DNA of 64,000 nucleotides from Aplidium turbinatum (Eukaryota; Chordata; Ascidiacea; Aplousobranchia; Polyclinidae). The translations under genes and the position numbers were made by a program. Position 1 is the first letter of the stretch, and each line of letters opens with the position of its first letter. Where the stretch lies: positions 48,158,477 through 48,222,476 of the forward strand of contig OU964918.1 of the NCBI GenBank assembly GCA_918807975.1, given 5' to 3'. The notes under the pieces are model-generated. The model saw only the letters and a program-made list of their open reading frames with translations, was not told where the DNA came from and did no database searches. Positions 12,140 to 25,445 of the stretch are shown one piece after another.

Positions 12140-15100
12140 TGTTATCCTGTCCAATTTTCACATTAGTTACGTTGTAAAATTACGCTGTGCAGAATTGTCA
12201 AAAGTACTATGGAGAGAAAACATAAGTAAATCGATTTTGTGTGATTTGTGGAAGTCATCGATTTCAGGGCCGTTGTACGAAAACATTCTGGCTTCTAAAA
12301 AGACCCCGCTTCAAGTTCAAAAGCAGGTTCCCTCTCGACGCCCAGTCAACGCTACTGTAAGTGTTTAATTAAAATGGAGACTAAAAGACGTCACCAATGA
12401 TAACACTGGTTGCATTGCATTTTATTGCTTGGACTTGTAACAACCATATCGGACAAGTACAAGTTGTTATGTTATGGTGCAAACTATATGTAAAAATGGC
12501 CTGAAGATTGCCAGGCTAAGCCTCAGTCGCTAACACGCACCTAAATGTTAAGAGCCGCGTTTGTAACCACTTTTATAATATCATGAAATTTCAGTTTTGA
12601 AATGGAACCACCAATCTGTTTATTTATTGCCTTTATGGCTTCCATAAACGAAATTTATAGGTTAATTTTCTGTCAAGTAGCCTAATCATGAATCAAACAG
12701 ACCTGTTACACCGATTGCGTGCACCTCTTATTGTTTTCTTCATTGCTGTTTTAAAAACTTCATTGTTCTTTTTTTCTTAAGCAGCTATTTTTATGTTAAC
12801 CTGTTTTTGCTTTCAACCCACCAATGTAAAATATATTTGTAATTACAGTAACTTTTGAAATGTTATAATATGTACATTGTTTAGAAGGGTACTTCTTTTG
12901 CGTTGCTTTATTGTTAGAACAGTTCTAGAATTCACCGATTTAGTACGTATGCAGGTTGATGCTTGTTTCAGTAATTCGTTATGTTATAGTTTACCTGGCA
13001 TGCTCTTCAAGAATTTATTGTAATATTTCTTGCTTTTCTGTTTACTATTGTCAGACGCTTATGACGCTATTACGACAACATTGTAAACGATCGTTGGTTA
13101 CTGTCAACTTGTTTTTCGAGTATGATGTATTCTGAGTTTTTGGAAGTAAAGAATTAAGCAATTTGGCTGGCATTGATGTCAACTGCCAATGATCACAACA
13201 ACACAATAAGTGCAAAACAATTCCATTGCTTCTACAAGCTGAGTTGTAAATCTTGTTATCCACGCTTTGTCTCTGCGGTAGAGGTTCCAATACAATCAAT
13301 CAGCTTTTTTTCTTTAGGTTTACCCTTTAGGATACTGTTTTTACGAGTGTTCATGGTTCTCAACAAACTTCAATGCATCTTCAACCCACTCGTGTAGTTC
13401 GTCTCAGTATCTGCATTGCTGACAGTATGACGTAAAAGTAGGCAAATGTGTGTTAAAAACTAAAATAGACGCATTATAAGGTTTGTAACCAGCTTTTATT
13501 TACTAATCTCCCTCATTTACAGTTTAAATTTGTTAAAAATTAATGCTTAGCCTTAATAGAAGCTATTGTGGCTCCTGTTCCATTATTAAGAAATCGACGG
13601 AATTCCTTGACCTTGAGTTGGTTGCGGAGCAAACGTTTAAAAGAATTGTATATTTTTCAGTTTATATTGCAGGAACAAAATATAGAAAGCAATATTTGTT
13701 TTAAAATACCCAGAAACCTGCATACTGTCACTGTAGATACTAGATAAAAGGAACAAAATAATTTTAAGTTCAAGAACAAATTTGTTAAGTCTTATTATTT
13801 GAAGACGTTACTTAAGCTCAAAATTACCATGAGATTATAATATCTAAATCTTCTTGCACATTATCACTTGTAGGTTTACGTTTCATCAAACATATCTTTA
13901 AAATATTTCAAAGTAGGCTACATGATATGGTACTTATTTAATTAACGCCAAAGTAATAATGCTTAATCATTATATCGGCTACTCAGACTTCACAACGTAT
14001 TGTATGTGTTGATTATAAAATTTGATCACTTTTGATGTTTTTAGAAATGGTGTCTTTTGTTGCTGGGCGATAGGTCATGCGTGGCTTATGCATTTCATGT
14101 GTATACTATACACTGCACAGAAAGTAAATTTCTGTTCTTTGTCAAAGCGGTAAATGTTACCAACAAAACCTGTTTGAAGATTTTTTTTAACCAAGGTGAT
14201 TGTTTTTGTTATCGCAGTATGTGTACATTTTGTTTATTTGCTTTTGAATATATTTTTTGTCATCAAGTTTTTCGGTATTGTCTGTGTCAGTTTCTAAAAG
14301 CATTGTTTTTTATTCACTGTTCAAATGTAGTTTTAGAATCGCGCATAAGTAGAAGAAAAAACATATAGACACGTGATGGATGTTTTTCTCTTGAATCTTT
14401 AGCCTGCTTCGATTCCATGAAAGCGGACCCTGAATTCCACGCTTCATTTAAAACAGACTCTAATTTTGAGTCTTTTATCAGTGTAGCGTATTTACGTATT
14501 TTCTAACGTCGGTACAGTGCAAGTGCAAATGAAGCAGAGTCAATGAATCTAATTGCAAATTGAAATGTCAAAATAAACCGTTCCAATTTTAAACAAAACC
14601 AGCTTTGCGATTTCTGGTTTTCATTATGATAGAAAATACCCTAGCCTGCAATGTAGGCCATGTATGTATGTAGGGCCTACAATTCTACATAAAGCATGGA
14701 AATGTTTATACTGTACAAATAATACAAAAATCGTTGTTGAAAGATAGGCTACAATTTAGTATCTAGGTAAAGGATGGAAAAAACGATTCAAAAAAAAAAT
14801 TGTGCGGCCTATTTGTCAAGTGTTGTATGTTGCGTTAAATACCTGTAAGCCTGATGGTTTTAAAAGACCTCAGCCATTTTTTAATGTTATCTCGTCAAAT
14901 AAAGAGTTTCTTGTTTGATATGATGACACAATATATTGAAAACATAAAAAGCAGTTATTCAATTGCATTGCATTAGTTTATTGTTGTCGTTATAACCTTC
15001 ATCTTCGGACTGAGAAAGCCTTTCTGAGGCTTGATCCTGGAAGTCTTGTACACTTGTAGACAGTAGCGGATGTAGACAAAAAAACTGAAAGGGGCACAAA

Positions 15101-16050
15101 AAATGTAAGAAAGAACGGACAATGTAAAATATTAGGGATGTGAAAGCTTTCTTTAACATTTTTCTACAAATGGTACTTTATTTTGATCCCTTGTTACCTA
15201 TTTTGTGGCCAAAATGATTTTTTCCTTACGTCTGTTATTAATACGACGCAGAGTTTGCATTTGATTACAACCATTAAAATTAGATTTATGTAGCAACCAA
15301 AATAAATATTATTTATAAAGATCATTCAGTGCCTTTCTGCAAAACAGTCGTAAACATCTATTTACACATTTTCATTTCGCGTATTTGGGAAAGTGTCTAA
15401 CTGATGTAGAACAGCAAAATGGTCCATGCTAATGCAATAAAGAAAGAGACGCTTTTCACAGTGTAGACTAATCTTGAAAAATATTCTAACTGGAACCCAG
15501 TTTACAGCTTTCTGAAAATACTGTGGATTTCTAACCGCACGATAACCTACAATTTAAGATCAAAAGAAACAATATGTTACATGTAGGCTACGTCATAGGC
15601 GTCAGAGTCAGGTCAGGTTTAATGTCGATAAACAGTTGACCTAACTTAGCCTTAGCAGTTGACCGAAGTAGGCTACTATCCCTAACCCACAGACATTTAA
15701 AGTAGGCAACTGTAAAATTCGTTAAACCGGCTAACAACAAATTGGTTGCTTATGTTGACGTTTCTAACAGACAAAGAAACATATGCATAAATGATAGTGA
15801 TGAAGATTATAATAATGATGAAGAAAAATAATGAATAAATTATAAGAATAAATACTGATGAGCAAACAATCGAAAGCTATTTTGCCAAAATTGTTTTACC
15901 CTGATTTTTAAGCCGTTTGAAATGCATGCAATTGAATCCTTACGTCTGAACTTCTTTTCTTTATTTCTATTGGCAGAAAGTCTGAAACTACATTTACTTC
16001 AATTTATTTTTTAGCTTTTTATTTACATTTTTGTTTTTTCACTGCAACTC
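12140..16050. other. Intergenic: receptor 3' flank to FReD1
   Basis: AT-rich DNA with no convincing exon on either strand. The first part must hold the receptor 3' UTR, but I see no AATAAA close after the stop. A fragment of SINE family 3 lies at 14985-15062. Nothing else recognised. Confidence 0.6.
14985..15062 (-). repeat. SINE family 3, 3'-tail fragment
   Basis: The minus strand carries CTTCCAGGATCAAGCCTCAG and TCTCAGTCCGAAGATGAAG. This matches the conserved tail (GCCAGGATTAAGCTCTC ... CAGTCCAAGGATAAAG) of the copies at 26815-27062 and 40622-40925. Confidence 0.6.
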
Positions 16051-19000
16051 ATGAAACCTTTGGAATACAAAACGAAAGTCTCCAATATAATATATTTGAT
16101 CGCGATTCTGGCATTCGCTCAGAAAGCGGTTTGCCATGAATTTGAATCATTTGCAAACATGTCAGATGTGGTGCACCAGATAGCTTTTCATTGCACTGGA
16201 CAGATCAATTACAACGCATTTTCAATTTTGGAACAGCAATACAACGAACTGAAAGAGACGATGGACAGTGATGCATCCGAAATGAAAATCATTGAAAAGA
16301 AAATAGACAATATAATTTCTATTTGTAAATACGGTGAGCTTTGTGAAATGATAGAATTTTTGATGAAATTTCAACCACAGTATTTGTGGCTCATTACAAA
16401 TTTTGTTCCACCTTTTCTTAATCAAAGTAGTTTTTGTCATATCATATCTAAGCATGCATGTTCAAATTTGCCGCGATCGTTCAAAATGGTCATCGCTGGA
16501 ACTTTTAAAGTTTTTTTTCAGGATTTTTTTATACGTTGTGAAACTTATACAAAATTAGAATAATAACGTTTTTTGCATTGTCATTGAAGGACGACGTACA
16601 GAAAGCATGAATTGTGAGGATTTGTCCTACAAAGGGGTCACTCACGATGGAATCTACAACATTTTAGTGGATGGAAAAAGAATCCCAGTTTATTGTGAAT
16701 TCAAAACAAACGAAACATGGCTGGTAAAAAAATAGTAACAAATTTATTTTCAATGTTTTTTTGTTCTTCCTGTAACTGTAGATTAAGTTACCACAAGATG
16801 ATGAAATCAGTCGTGCTGAATGACGAAACGTGCGAGTTAATACTGAAAGTCGCCTTAATGTATCAAAAAAAGCTGAGTTAAATGTCTGTTGAGCGACTGT
16901 ACGTAATCAATGCAACCAAGTTATCTGTAACATAAGACGATATACCACATGCAAGCATTTGACATAAGCCTACTTTTTACAGAGTTTTACAACATTGTAG
17001 ACACTGTATTCGGCTATTAACAGGTAATTCAACGGCGCTATGATGGCTTCTTGGACTTTTATAGAGATTGGAAATCCTATCAACGAGGATTTGGATATCT
17101 TAATGGAGAGTTTTGGTTAGGTATAAAACTTAAGTTATTTACATTTTATAATTTAAGCTGCTGCTGCTTCTTTTGAAAGTTATTTAGCCTTCTATAAAAA
17201 GTTTAGTTTGTGATACCATCACAAGCAGATTTATTAACATAACAATTCCAGGGACACAATAGTAGGCTACCTACTTCAACAACTGCAAAATTTCTGCAGA
17301 AAATAGGAATTGTTATTGTCAGATTCCTAAGATGGAATTTTCTATACAACAAAGTATAATAACCTATTAGTATCGGTGATTTATTGTACCTACAGTAGAC
17401 GGAGAACACTTGCTATAACTTTATTACAGATGTTTGAATTTAAATATAAACAAAAAATACGTGTTAAGTTTTGTGCCTAGTCGTGTAGTAATTGAAGGAT
17501 TCAGGGGGAGGCAATTGAAGGATTCAGGGGGAGGCAATTGAGGAGATCGCTTCCCTTAAAACACATAAAATATCGTTGTTCATGGTGTATTTGCAATGTC
17601 GGAGTAATGTAGTGGATAAATTTCCTTGACAACAACCTGTTATTGGCGCTCCACTTATTGGGGTCTAGTTGAATTTATGATAAGCCAATGGAACGTTAAC
17701 AGTGGACACACTGGCATTGCCAAAAAATTATTTTTTCTGTTTCGCTTTTAATGCTTGACACGGAAAATACAGTATGAAAATTTTTCTGTAATTTCAGCTT
17801 CTGATAACTTGTTTATGTTATTGTTTTATTTGATAATTTTTGAAATGATTACTTTTAGGTTTGGATAACTTACACATAATTACTAATTCAATGTCTTATA
17901 CACTTCGAATTGAATTTGAAGACTGGCAGCACAACGTAGCATATGCAGAGTACAAGTAAGTCAGAAAACTTGACAATACTTGTAGGCTATGTTGCTGAGC
18001 AATCTGCTGTAGGCTACTGTAGAGTGGCGTAAAAATTAAATCTTTTTTGTGCTTTGTCAAAACTATTAAAGACCTGCTGGATGTTGTCCAGCAAGTCCCC
18101 TACTAATTTTTATTTTTTCCATAAAATAACTGCATTTGTAGCCGATGACTCAATCTTGCCGACAAGTTGGTAAGTTACCAACAGTTTAGCATTTTTCCAG
18201 GAACAGAAAAAATATGGAGGTAATCTGGTAAAGAAATTAGGACAATTTTAGTTAATGTAATCGTAAGCACCAAGCACGTATTTGTTTTTAAGCATTTCTG
18301 TTTAATTTTAGATTATTTGCTATTGGTAACCCGGAATCATATTACACGTTAAATGTGACTGATTTTTCAGGAAACGCAGGTAAGAAAAAATACAGTGAAA
18401 TGTATTGTTAATATACCGTTAATACACTGTATACATATAGTTTGGCTTATGTGTAGTAAAGTTGGGAACATTGTAATTAAAGTTTGTCTTTTCCTATTTA
18501 AACATTTGTACACGTAAACATTTTTACACTTTCATGCAAAATCGCTAAACAAGAATATCCTGGTTTGGTCAGTTGGCACATCAAAATATTGTATTTAATT
18601 ATAATTGAAATAATAATTAACTTGTAATATAAATAATTATTGCGGATGTCTATTGATCCACAAAACATTTTTTGAAATATACTATACAAAATTACAGAGT
18701 TTAACTTTAATCTGTGATTCCATACTTTGACAAACAGAAGCTCAGATATTTAATAGAAGCCTATTTAACCGTGAAATTCATCTCTATATTTTCAGGCAAT
18801 TCCCTGATTTACCATAACTTTTGTCCATTCACCACCAAAGATAAAGATAACGATTCTCGTTTAAGCTACAACTGTGCCATTGCACATCATGGTGCCTGGT
18901 GGTACAGAGCGTGCCACTATTCCAACTTGAACGGCAGCTATCTAAGACATTCAGACAGCTATGTTGGTGTCAATTGGTTTCATTGGAAACACAGTTATTA

Positions 19001-19052
19001 TTCAATGAAAAAAGTTGTAATGAAAATTCGACCAACAGCCGTTGTTTATTAA
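16051..19052 (+). CDS. FReD1: secreted fibrinogen-related domain protein
   Basis: Exons 16051-16333, 16590-16723, 17024-17120, 17859-17955, 18312-18379 and 18796-19052, phases 1-0-1-2-1, giving 311 residues. Exon 1 has a signal peptide ([18 protein letters not shown]) and a 70-residue stalk with helix-forming heptads between two Cys. Exons 2-6 encode one fibrinogen C-terminal domain: [44 protein letters not shown], the calcium loop [25 protein letters not shown] and a final MKIRP. The family includes ficolins and tachylectins, secreted lectins that bind acetylated sugars. This is the most divergent copy, with the longest stalk. It lacks the GGQC cysteine of most relatives but has an extra Cys in [10 protein letters not shown] recognition or adhesion role is inferred. 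Confidence 0.92.
17491..17543 (+). repeat. 23-bp direct tandem duplication
   Basis: The unit ATTGAAGGATTCAGGGGGAG plus GCA occurs twice in a row, followed by a partial third start, within FReD1 intron 3. Confidence 0.85.
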
Positions 19053-21350
19053 GAATTGCAAATATCGTATAAATGCTTGCAGGCCATAATCTGCTGTTTA
19101 ATATCATTGTCAGATTGTCTTCAAAATATGACAGCTTCTTCAAAAGGTATACTGTAGAACTTTATTTTTCTGGTCAAAAATGGCAAATAACGTTTTTTTT
19201 GTGAATTTAATAATAATTATGTTTTATTTTGTGCCCGTTGCGACGAAGTAAAGTACACTGCGATGACAGATCCAACACAATAGACAACAGAGAAGGGACA
19301 TCTTGGCATGCCATTCAGTGTATTTGCGAAAGCACAGCTCCGTGCTCTGGAGAGGTGTCGAACGGTTGTTCTTTCCAACGTCGTGCAGATGTTCTCATAC
19401 CACTCGGCCAAGCAGCCACATAAAAAAATACTTGCATATTAAACCACTGCTTGTCGTACAATTTCCTGTACAAACGTTGTAAATTTCAAGCATTTAAAGT
19501 CAATGGAGCCAAATATTTTCAATCGAGTTTGCAACACTCAGCAACTAGCAATGTGGCTACTCGTAGGCTATATTGCATCTATTGTTTTTTTTTCTAATGT
19601 CCGTTAAATTATATTTTCATTGATTTGTGCGGTATTAAAACGACTTCGATAACATCTCTCATGTAATTAAACGGAAGTCCAATGTTTACAAAATTACGTT
19701 GAAGAGATTCCACTTCGGTTTACCACAAATACAGAAGACTGAGCAACAGAGACAGATTCATCAAACTTTCTGCAGACACATAAATAAATAAATATGTGTA
19801 ACTGAATGACATGAGTTGCTTTAGTATCTGCGTCACATAACGTTTCCCTCAACCACTGGCCTACTAATCAAAAGCATTGCCACAACTAAACCTTCAGTCG
19901 CATTGTTGTAAACCAGACAAAACGTTTTTTGCATTACAGGGTTAGAGAATTACTGTAGGGTTAGTATAGTATAATATCGTTATATAATTTTTTTCTGACG
20001 ACCGCTAAGAAAGAAGTCCGAAGATTTGGCAGACAATGCATGCTAACAAAAAAGTATCAGAACGCATGCAGGAAGTTGCTGACTTACGGAATTGCAAAAG
20101 CAAGCTGTCAGAAATATTGCGAAAAACATAATCTGTTTTATATACCGGAGGTTTGCAGTAAAAAAGCAAACATCCTTTGACTTTATTGCTAAAATTAATG
20201 TCAAAAATCAAACGATATGACATGATATTTTTTGATAGGCTAATAACATATTATTTCCAGTCAGATTATTACTAAAAATAACAATATAAGTCAAGACATA
20301 TGTTTTAAGACTGCTTAGAAGAAACGTAGCCTATTTCGAAACTTCGACACATTTTGATTTTTTCCATCTCAAAATTTTTTTGTCTTGATTTTATTTGGTT
20401 TCTTTTTGTATTGGACTTCGTAGATGGACTTCCTGAGCAGATCGAACAGCAGCAAAATATATTGAAGCTTTCAATGAGTCAACACAAACTAAAATTTCTT
20501 AGATTGATTTTATTTCATTTTTAGTATCAATTGCAGAGTTAAGAGTTCTTAGGACTAGGTTGACCTCGAATTGCCTTTCATATAATAATTTTCTTTTTGA
20601 AACATTCCTATACTACGTTTGCACTGCTCGCTATTTAGTTCTGTCACTTGTCAACAAATTTTCATTAGCACCACAATGCCTGCTTATTACAAAAAGCAAC
20701 TTTGTGCCTTTCAAGAAAATTGACAACCAAACCACGCGATAGCAAGTTGGAATGTAGTTTCATCATCAATTCAGATCTTTGTTTAGTTCTCGTTGAGGCA
20801 GAGGGTGTAGTCTTGTGGTTGATCGAATGAAATCGTGACCGATGCTAAACAATAAAATAAACACAAATTTATTTCGAATACGTAGACTCACAACTTCATA
20901 AAAGCTTAATAAAAAAATGCTTAATAATTCTAAATAAAAACGTTGATGAAGCTTCATGATTTTGTTACTAGAAGCAGTCTACCGTCCTAAATTTTTATAT
21001 AAATATGACGTGACTGAAACTTATGGAAGTAGTCTCTATGCTGATAGACAGGAAAGTGCGTTTTCAGGCTGTGATTCTGTAGCCTATGTAACAAGTGGTA
21101 CCCCTATCCTAACACAAAATAAACGTTGCAAAAACGCAAAATAGAACCAATGTCGCAAAATAGAATGAGTTGCATCCAGAAACTAGCGGTAATAGGAGTC
21201 AGTTGTCAGGTCTAACATTTCAAAAACGAATGAGAATTGCTTTTGCTTTTAAATTTTAATGTTTCCTAGGCTGCTTTTTTGCTTGATTTTAGGGAGAAGT
21301 TAAAACTACCTTATAAACGGAGATGATTTTTTCAGGGCACTCAAATAATA
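19053..21350. other. Intergenic: FReD1 to FReD2
   Basis: Contains the FReD1 3' UTR, a SINE family 1 copy at 19235-19425 and the FReD2 promoter region. Open frames here are short and match nothing I recognise. Confidence 0.6.
19235..19425 (-). repeat. tRNA-derived SINE, family 1, copy 2
   Basis: The minus strand starts near GGCTGCTTGGCCGAGTGGTA (A box within GGCCGAGTGG) and has CCGTTCGACACC (B box), then a body with GAATGGCATGCCAAGATG. It resembles a Ser/Leu-type tRNA head and is related to 5328-5505. Confidence 0.68.
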
Positions 21351-24300
21351 ATGATAAGTAGCCTTTGCAAAAGTTTTTCATTTAGTATTGTAGGCCTATT
21401 TCTAAATTATGTTTCAAGCCGACGAACAGCCAGCTTGTCTTGTGGTCCAGATAGTTATGCTATGACGCTTGGAAGAATTGAATTACAGGAAAGTCATAAT
21501 AGGCAAGCATTGTTAAAGATTCAAGATAAGTTGGACATTTTAAATGCTCAATGTCCAGGTTAGAAACCTGTTTACGTTTTTATTACGGCAACAGGATAAA
21601 CTTTCTCTTGAAGCAAGTTATGTTACTGTAATCATAATAAAAACTGGTTATGGAGACTTTAATGTCTCAGAAAAGAAATAAAGTACAGTTCGTTGAAAGC
21701 TCTTCTTGCTACGTCTGACAATTTATGGTAGTTTGTGAGTGCGACTAAAAGCAAGCTTAGTAATTTTTCAGCTCGCTATTGGTGTCACGCTAAAATTGTG
21801 AATTACAAAGAACTTGTTGCAAACTGCGTATTGAAAGTTGTATTGCCTATCAATAAGTGAATCTCAATAAAAGTGAAAAACTTAATTCAAAGCCCTTTTT
21901 CATTATATTGGCTTTGCTATTGAGTAGGCTATACCATAGTTACAAACCTTACCTTAGTAGCCTATACCATTATAACAATCTTAGTTTGGCTGCATCAACG
22001 CTACTTTATTTTTTGTTTTAAAGTTGCTATAATAATGTGTTCTTGTGAGCATTAAAGATCCAACATTGTTGACGTTTGTAGACTACATGGAAAAGTCTAC
22101 CCATACCGTACTATCTGCTGTATTCATCCGATAAAGTAAAAAGTAAAAGCAGAAACACAAGATTTATTTTTATTGCTTCACTGTATAGTTTTACATCCTA
22201 TGATAATGCGCATTGTCACTTCAAACTATTTGCAACATGACAAAATTAAATTGAAGTAAAACGCTCACGTTAACCACCGTAACAAACTTTGAACATTTTA
22301 ACCTGATTGATTCAAGCTGGCAGTAATTAAGATTACACATCTTTGTCATGAATATTAGTCTACTTAAATCACTTAAACTTCAATTTTTATTTACATCCTC
22401 AATAACGTAGCCTACTGTAAACACTATCGTTGTTTTTATTTCATTCTAATTATTCAGGCCCCCACCCCCCAAGGGGGCCTCCTGATACTTGCTCTGAAAT
22501 TTACAAACGAGGGAACACTGTTGATGGAGTCTACCAGGCAAACTTTGGAGGAAAACATATCTATATTTACTGCCAATTTCATCCAAGTGGAACGCACTGG
22601 ATAGTATGCAAATTTGTATTGTATTCACAACCTCTTTATTTGAATTATTTCATGTTGTTGTTTTATGACTTCTTAATTTCAAAATGGATAAATAAATTTG
22701 TAAAGTGATTAGAAGTTTTTGTATCGGTAGCAAGGGATTTCTAAGTGAAAAACAGTGATGTAATAAAACGATTTCTTTATTTTTTTACTCTTCTGGTGTT
22801 ATAAAAGTGATCTCTATACTGTACTATGATTCAGGTTTTTCAGAGACGAATAAACAATTCTGTAAATTTCTTCCGTGACTGGGTTCAGTACAGAGAAGGA
22901 TTCGGAGAAAAGCATCTTAATTTTTGGTTAGGTAACGTTTTCTCTGTTGAGCACTTATCCTTTTAAAAATACAGTAAATCTATAAAGTGGCATACCTGTA
23001 TGCTATTCAGATAAAATTATTTGCCAAGAACCACTTCTCGCTGGCATCCAACCTGTTGAGCTTCGTCGCAAAGAAGCCACTCTGTCCTTCGGTCGACGGG
23101 CACTGGACCTAACCATCTTCTCCACCACAAGATCTCTGCCTTCCCAAACGGGCACCCCCGCCGACTGAAATCAAGACACCCATTCGTGCCAGCCGCTCGG
23201 CTTCTGATCAACGAAGCTGATGAACAAGACATCTCTGCGGCTACTTGGGCGGACCATAAATGGAATTCTGAATGGAGGTCAAGCACCACCAGACTCCATT
23301 TATTCATCCCCGACGCCGACACACGCCCCATCGGCCTGACACTACAGAAACATGCATGGGTGCGCCTCAACCGTCTCTGTACGGGCGTCGGGCTTTTCCG
23401 CTCAACCATGCACCAATGGGGAATGGCTTCTTCCTCCTCCTGTGAATGTGGTGCCGAGGAACATACCACAGACCACATCATCAATGACTGTACCATCTTC
23501 AAGCCACCTAACGGATTGGAAGGTCTGCTCGTCATGGATGATGAAGCTAAAGACTGGCTGCTCTCTAGCAGCCTGCCAGTGTAGTCCGGGAACATCGTGA
23601 ATCTGGGGTGGTAAAAGGATAGACCCTCGGCCCCAGAAGCTCAGACGACGACGACGACAACTTCAACAATAAAAACCTATTAATGTATTTGTTTTTGTGG
23701 GTTTTGTTGGTGAGCTATAAGAACTTCAGTTTTACTAAATAGGATAAATTTGTGCACTTTTGATGAAATATATAAAATTTATTAATGTACTGTATAAAGA
23801 AACAGAACTCCAATACACGTTATCCAACTGAATCAATTGTTTACTAAGTAATACTAAGTTTGCTAAGTAATACCCTTTAACTTTTTAACCGGGTTCCTTA
23901 TTAAAAGTAGCCGAGCGCTGCATTGACGACCATGTTCTGTAGGACATAGCCTATGTAGGTTTATAATGCAAGAGAAGATTTAGGTTTTTATTTTATTTTT
24001 TTTATTCGTTAAGAGTTTATTTTTAGAAAAGTCTGCAAAGTCCTCAAATTCCTACGTATAAGCACCAAGATTGCGAACTCTAGCTTTGCTACGCAACTAA
24101 GGATCACAAGATATCTCAAACCACATTTTCATTAAAAAATCATCAAAAAAAACGTAAAACTTTGCATTGACCGTCTTGATTCTTTCGTGTCGTTAGAGTA
24201 GCCTATATAAGAATTTTGGCTTTTAAAAAAGAACTTTGTCTAAGGATAACAACAAAAAGAATGTTATTTGCGAGCTTGATTGATTTCTTCAATCTCGACA

Positions 24301-25370
24301 AGATTAAAGCAGTTTAAAGTTCAGGAGTAGTGATTTCAACAATAGAAATACCTTTAACATGAACAGATTAAATTTTCAGGACTTGAGCATCTAAACACGA
24401 TCACCCGAATGAGACGTTACCAACTTCGCGTTGACATGGAAGATTGGAACGGAAATACAGCTTATGCTGAATACAGGTAAAAAAAATGACAAAAGGTAAT
24501 TTTCACAATCAAAAACGTTTTAAAGTTCAATTGCAAATCTAGCTGGTTATTGGAATTTATAGAATATAACAAACAAAAACACTTTCCGCTTGAAATAATT
24601 ATCAAAGCTTTTAAATAAGCTTGATTATTATTTTCCTATTAAAAGCAAGTGTGCACGAGCCAATATTCTTAAATATTGCTCTGTGCAGATTCGCAATAGC
24701 ATACTGTATATTTTTACGGTTACAGGACATTTGAAATTTTAAGCGAAGGATACAACTACACCATAAAAGTGAAAGGATATCATGGAACAGCAGGTAAAAT
24801 TGTATTGCAGTTAGCAACGAGCTAGCGCAACAATATCAATATAGGCGACACACCACTATACTAAAACATGTTGTTGGATTGGCTACGTATGGATGGGCAA
24901 AACGCGTGATGCTACTTTGATATATATTTGCTTCTTTCCTTCGAACTAAATTAATCAATATTTTCCAAATATTCCAAAAAAGATAAGATTTTTGAATTTT
25001 CTTGTTTAAATTAGTCAGTTTATTCTCTGCGAAAAACAAATTGTATTACCAAAAATTTGATAAAACTTTGTTTTTTGTGCTTAGATGCATTCTAAATTAA
25101 AAATGTGACGTTGCAGGAGATTCTTTGTCGATTCACCACAATCATGCTTTTTCAACGAAAGGATGCGATCATGACGTCAGCCCTCGCAATTGTGCTAAAG
25201 AATACCACGGGGCTTGGTGGTACGCCGATTGCCATCTCTCGAACTTGAATGGCCAATACTATGATTGGGGCAAATGCGACCCAAAAGCGGTGACGTGGAG
25301 AAGCTGGAAGGGCCGTCATTACTCGTTGAAAAAGGTCGAAATGAAAATGAGACCGATAATCTGGGTTTAG
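21351..25370 (+). CDS. FReD2: fibrinogen-related domain protein with altered calcium loop
   Basis: Exons 21351-21558, 22458-22603, 22835-22931, 24380-24476, 24726-24793 and 25117-25370, phases 1-0-1-2-1, giving 289 residues. Signal peptide ([13 protein letters not shown]), then the stalk [29 protein letters not shown] and a second Cys (AQCPG). Exon 2 opens with a Pro/Gly-rich linker (PHPPRGPPD). Fibrinogen-domain motifs include [50 protein letters not shown] and KVEMKMRP. The usual calcium loop KDRDND reads KGCDHDV here, so the first acidic ligand is Gly and an extra Cys appears. A LINE fragment sits in intron 3. A candidate poly(A) signal lies 70 bases past the stop. Confidence 0.92.
23010..23665 (+). 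mobile_element. LINE 3' fragment in FReD2 intron 3
   Basis: The reading begins [20 protein letters not shown], then shifts frame into [19 protein letters not shown] and runs to a stop at 23583. The C-terminal signature is [12 protein letters not shown], a zinc-knuckle-like [17 protein letters not shown] and [18 protein letters not shown], typical of invertebrate LINE ORF2 ends. It ends in a short (GAC)n run near 23645. At least one frameshift makes it non-functional. It is the same type as 60508-60830. Confidence 0.85.
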
Positions 25371-25439
25371 GATTCAAAGTGTATTGTAAATTTAACCGAT
25401 GCAAAAACATATAAAGTTTAAACTAAGTTTAATCTGCGC

Positions 25440-25445
25440 AATAAA
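25440..25445 (+). terminator. Candidate poly(A) signal of FReD2
   Basis: AATAAA 70 bases after the FReD2 stop codon. Confidence 0.5.

Noticed and set aside
16334-16563. Continuation of the FReD1 exon 1 frame past 16333
   Set aside because: A good donor (ACG|GTGAGC) sits at the position and phase used by all sister genes, and the continuation has no family motifs.
16800-16835. ATGATGA followed by GAAAC as a possible hammerhead
   Set aside because: The first core base is wrong and extra unpaired bases lie between the stem and GAAA, so the fold does not work.
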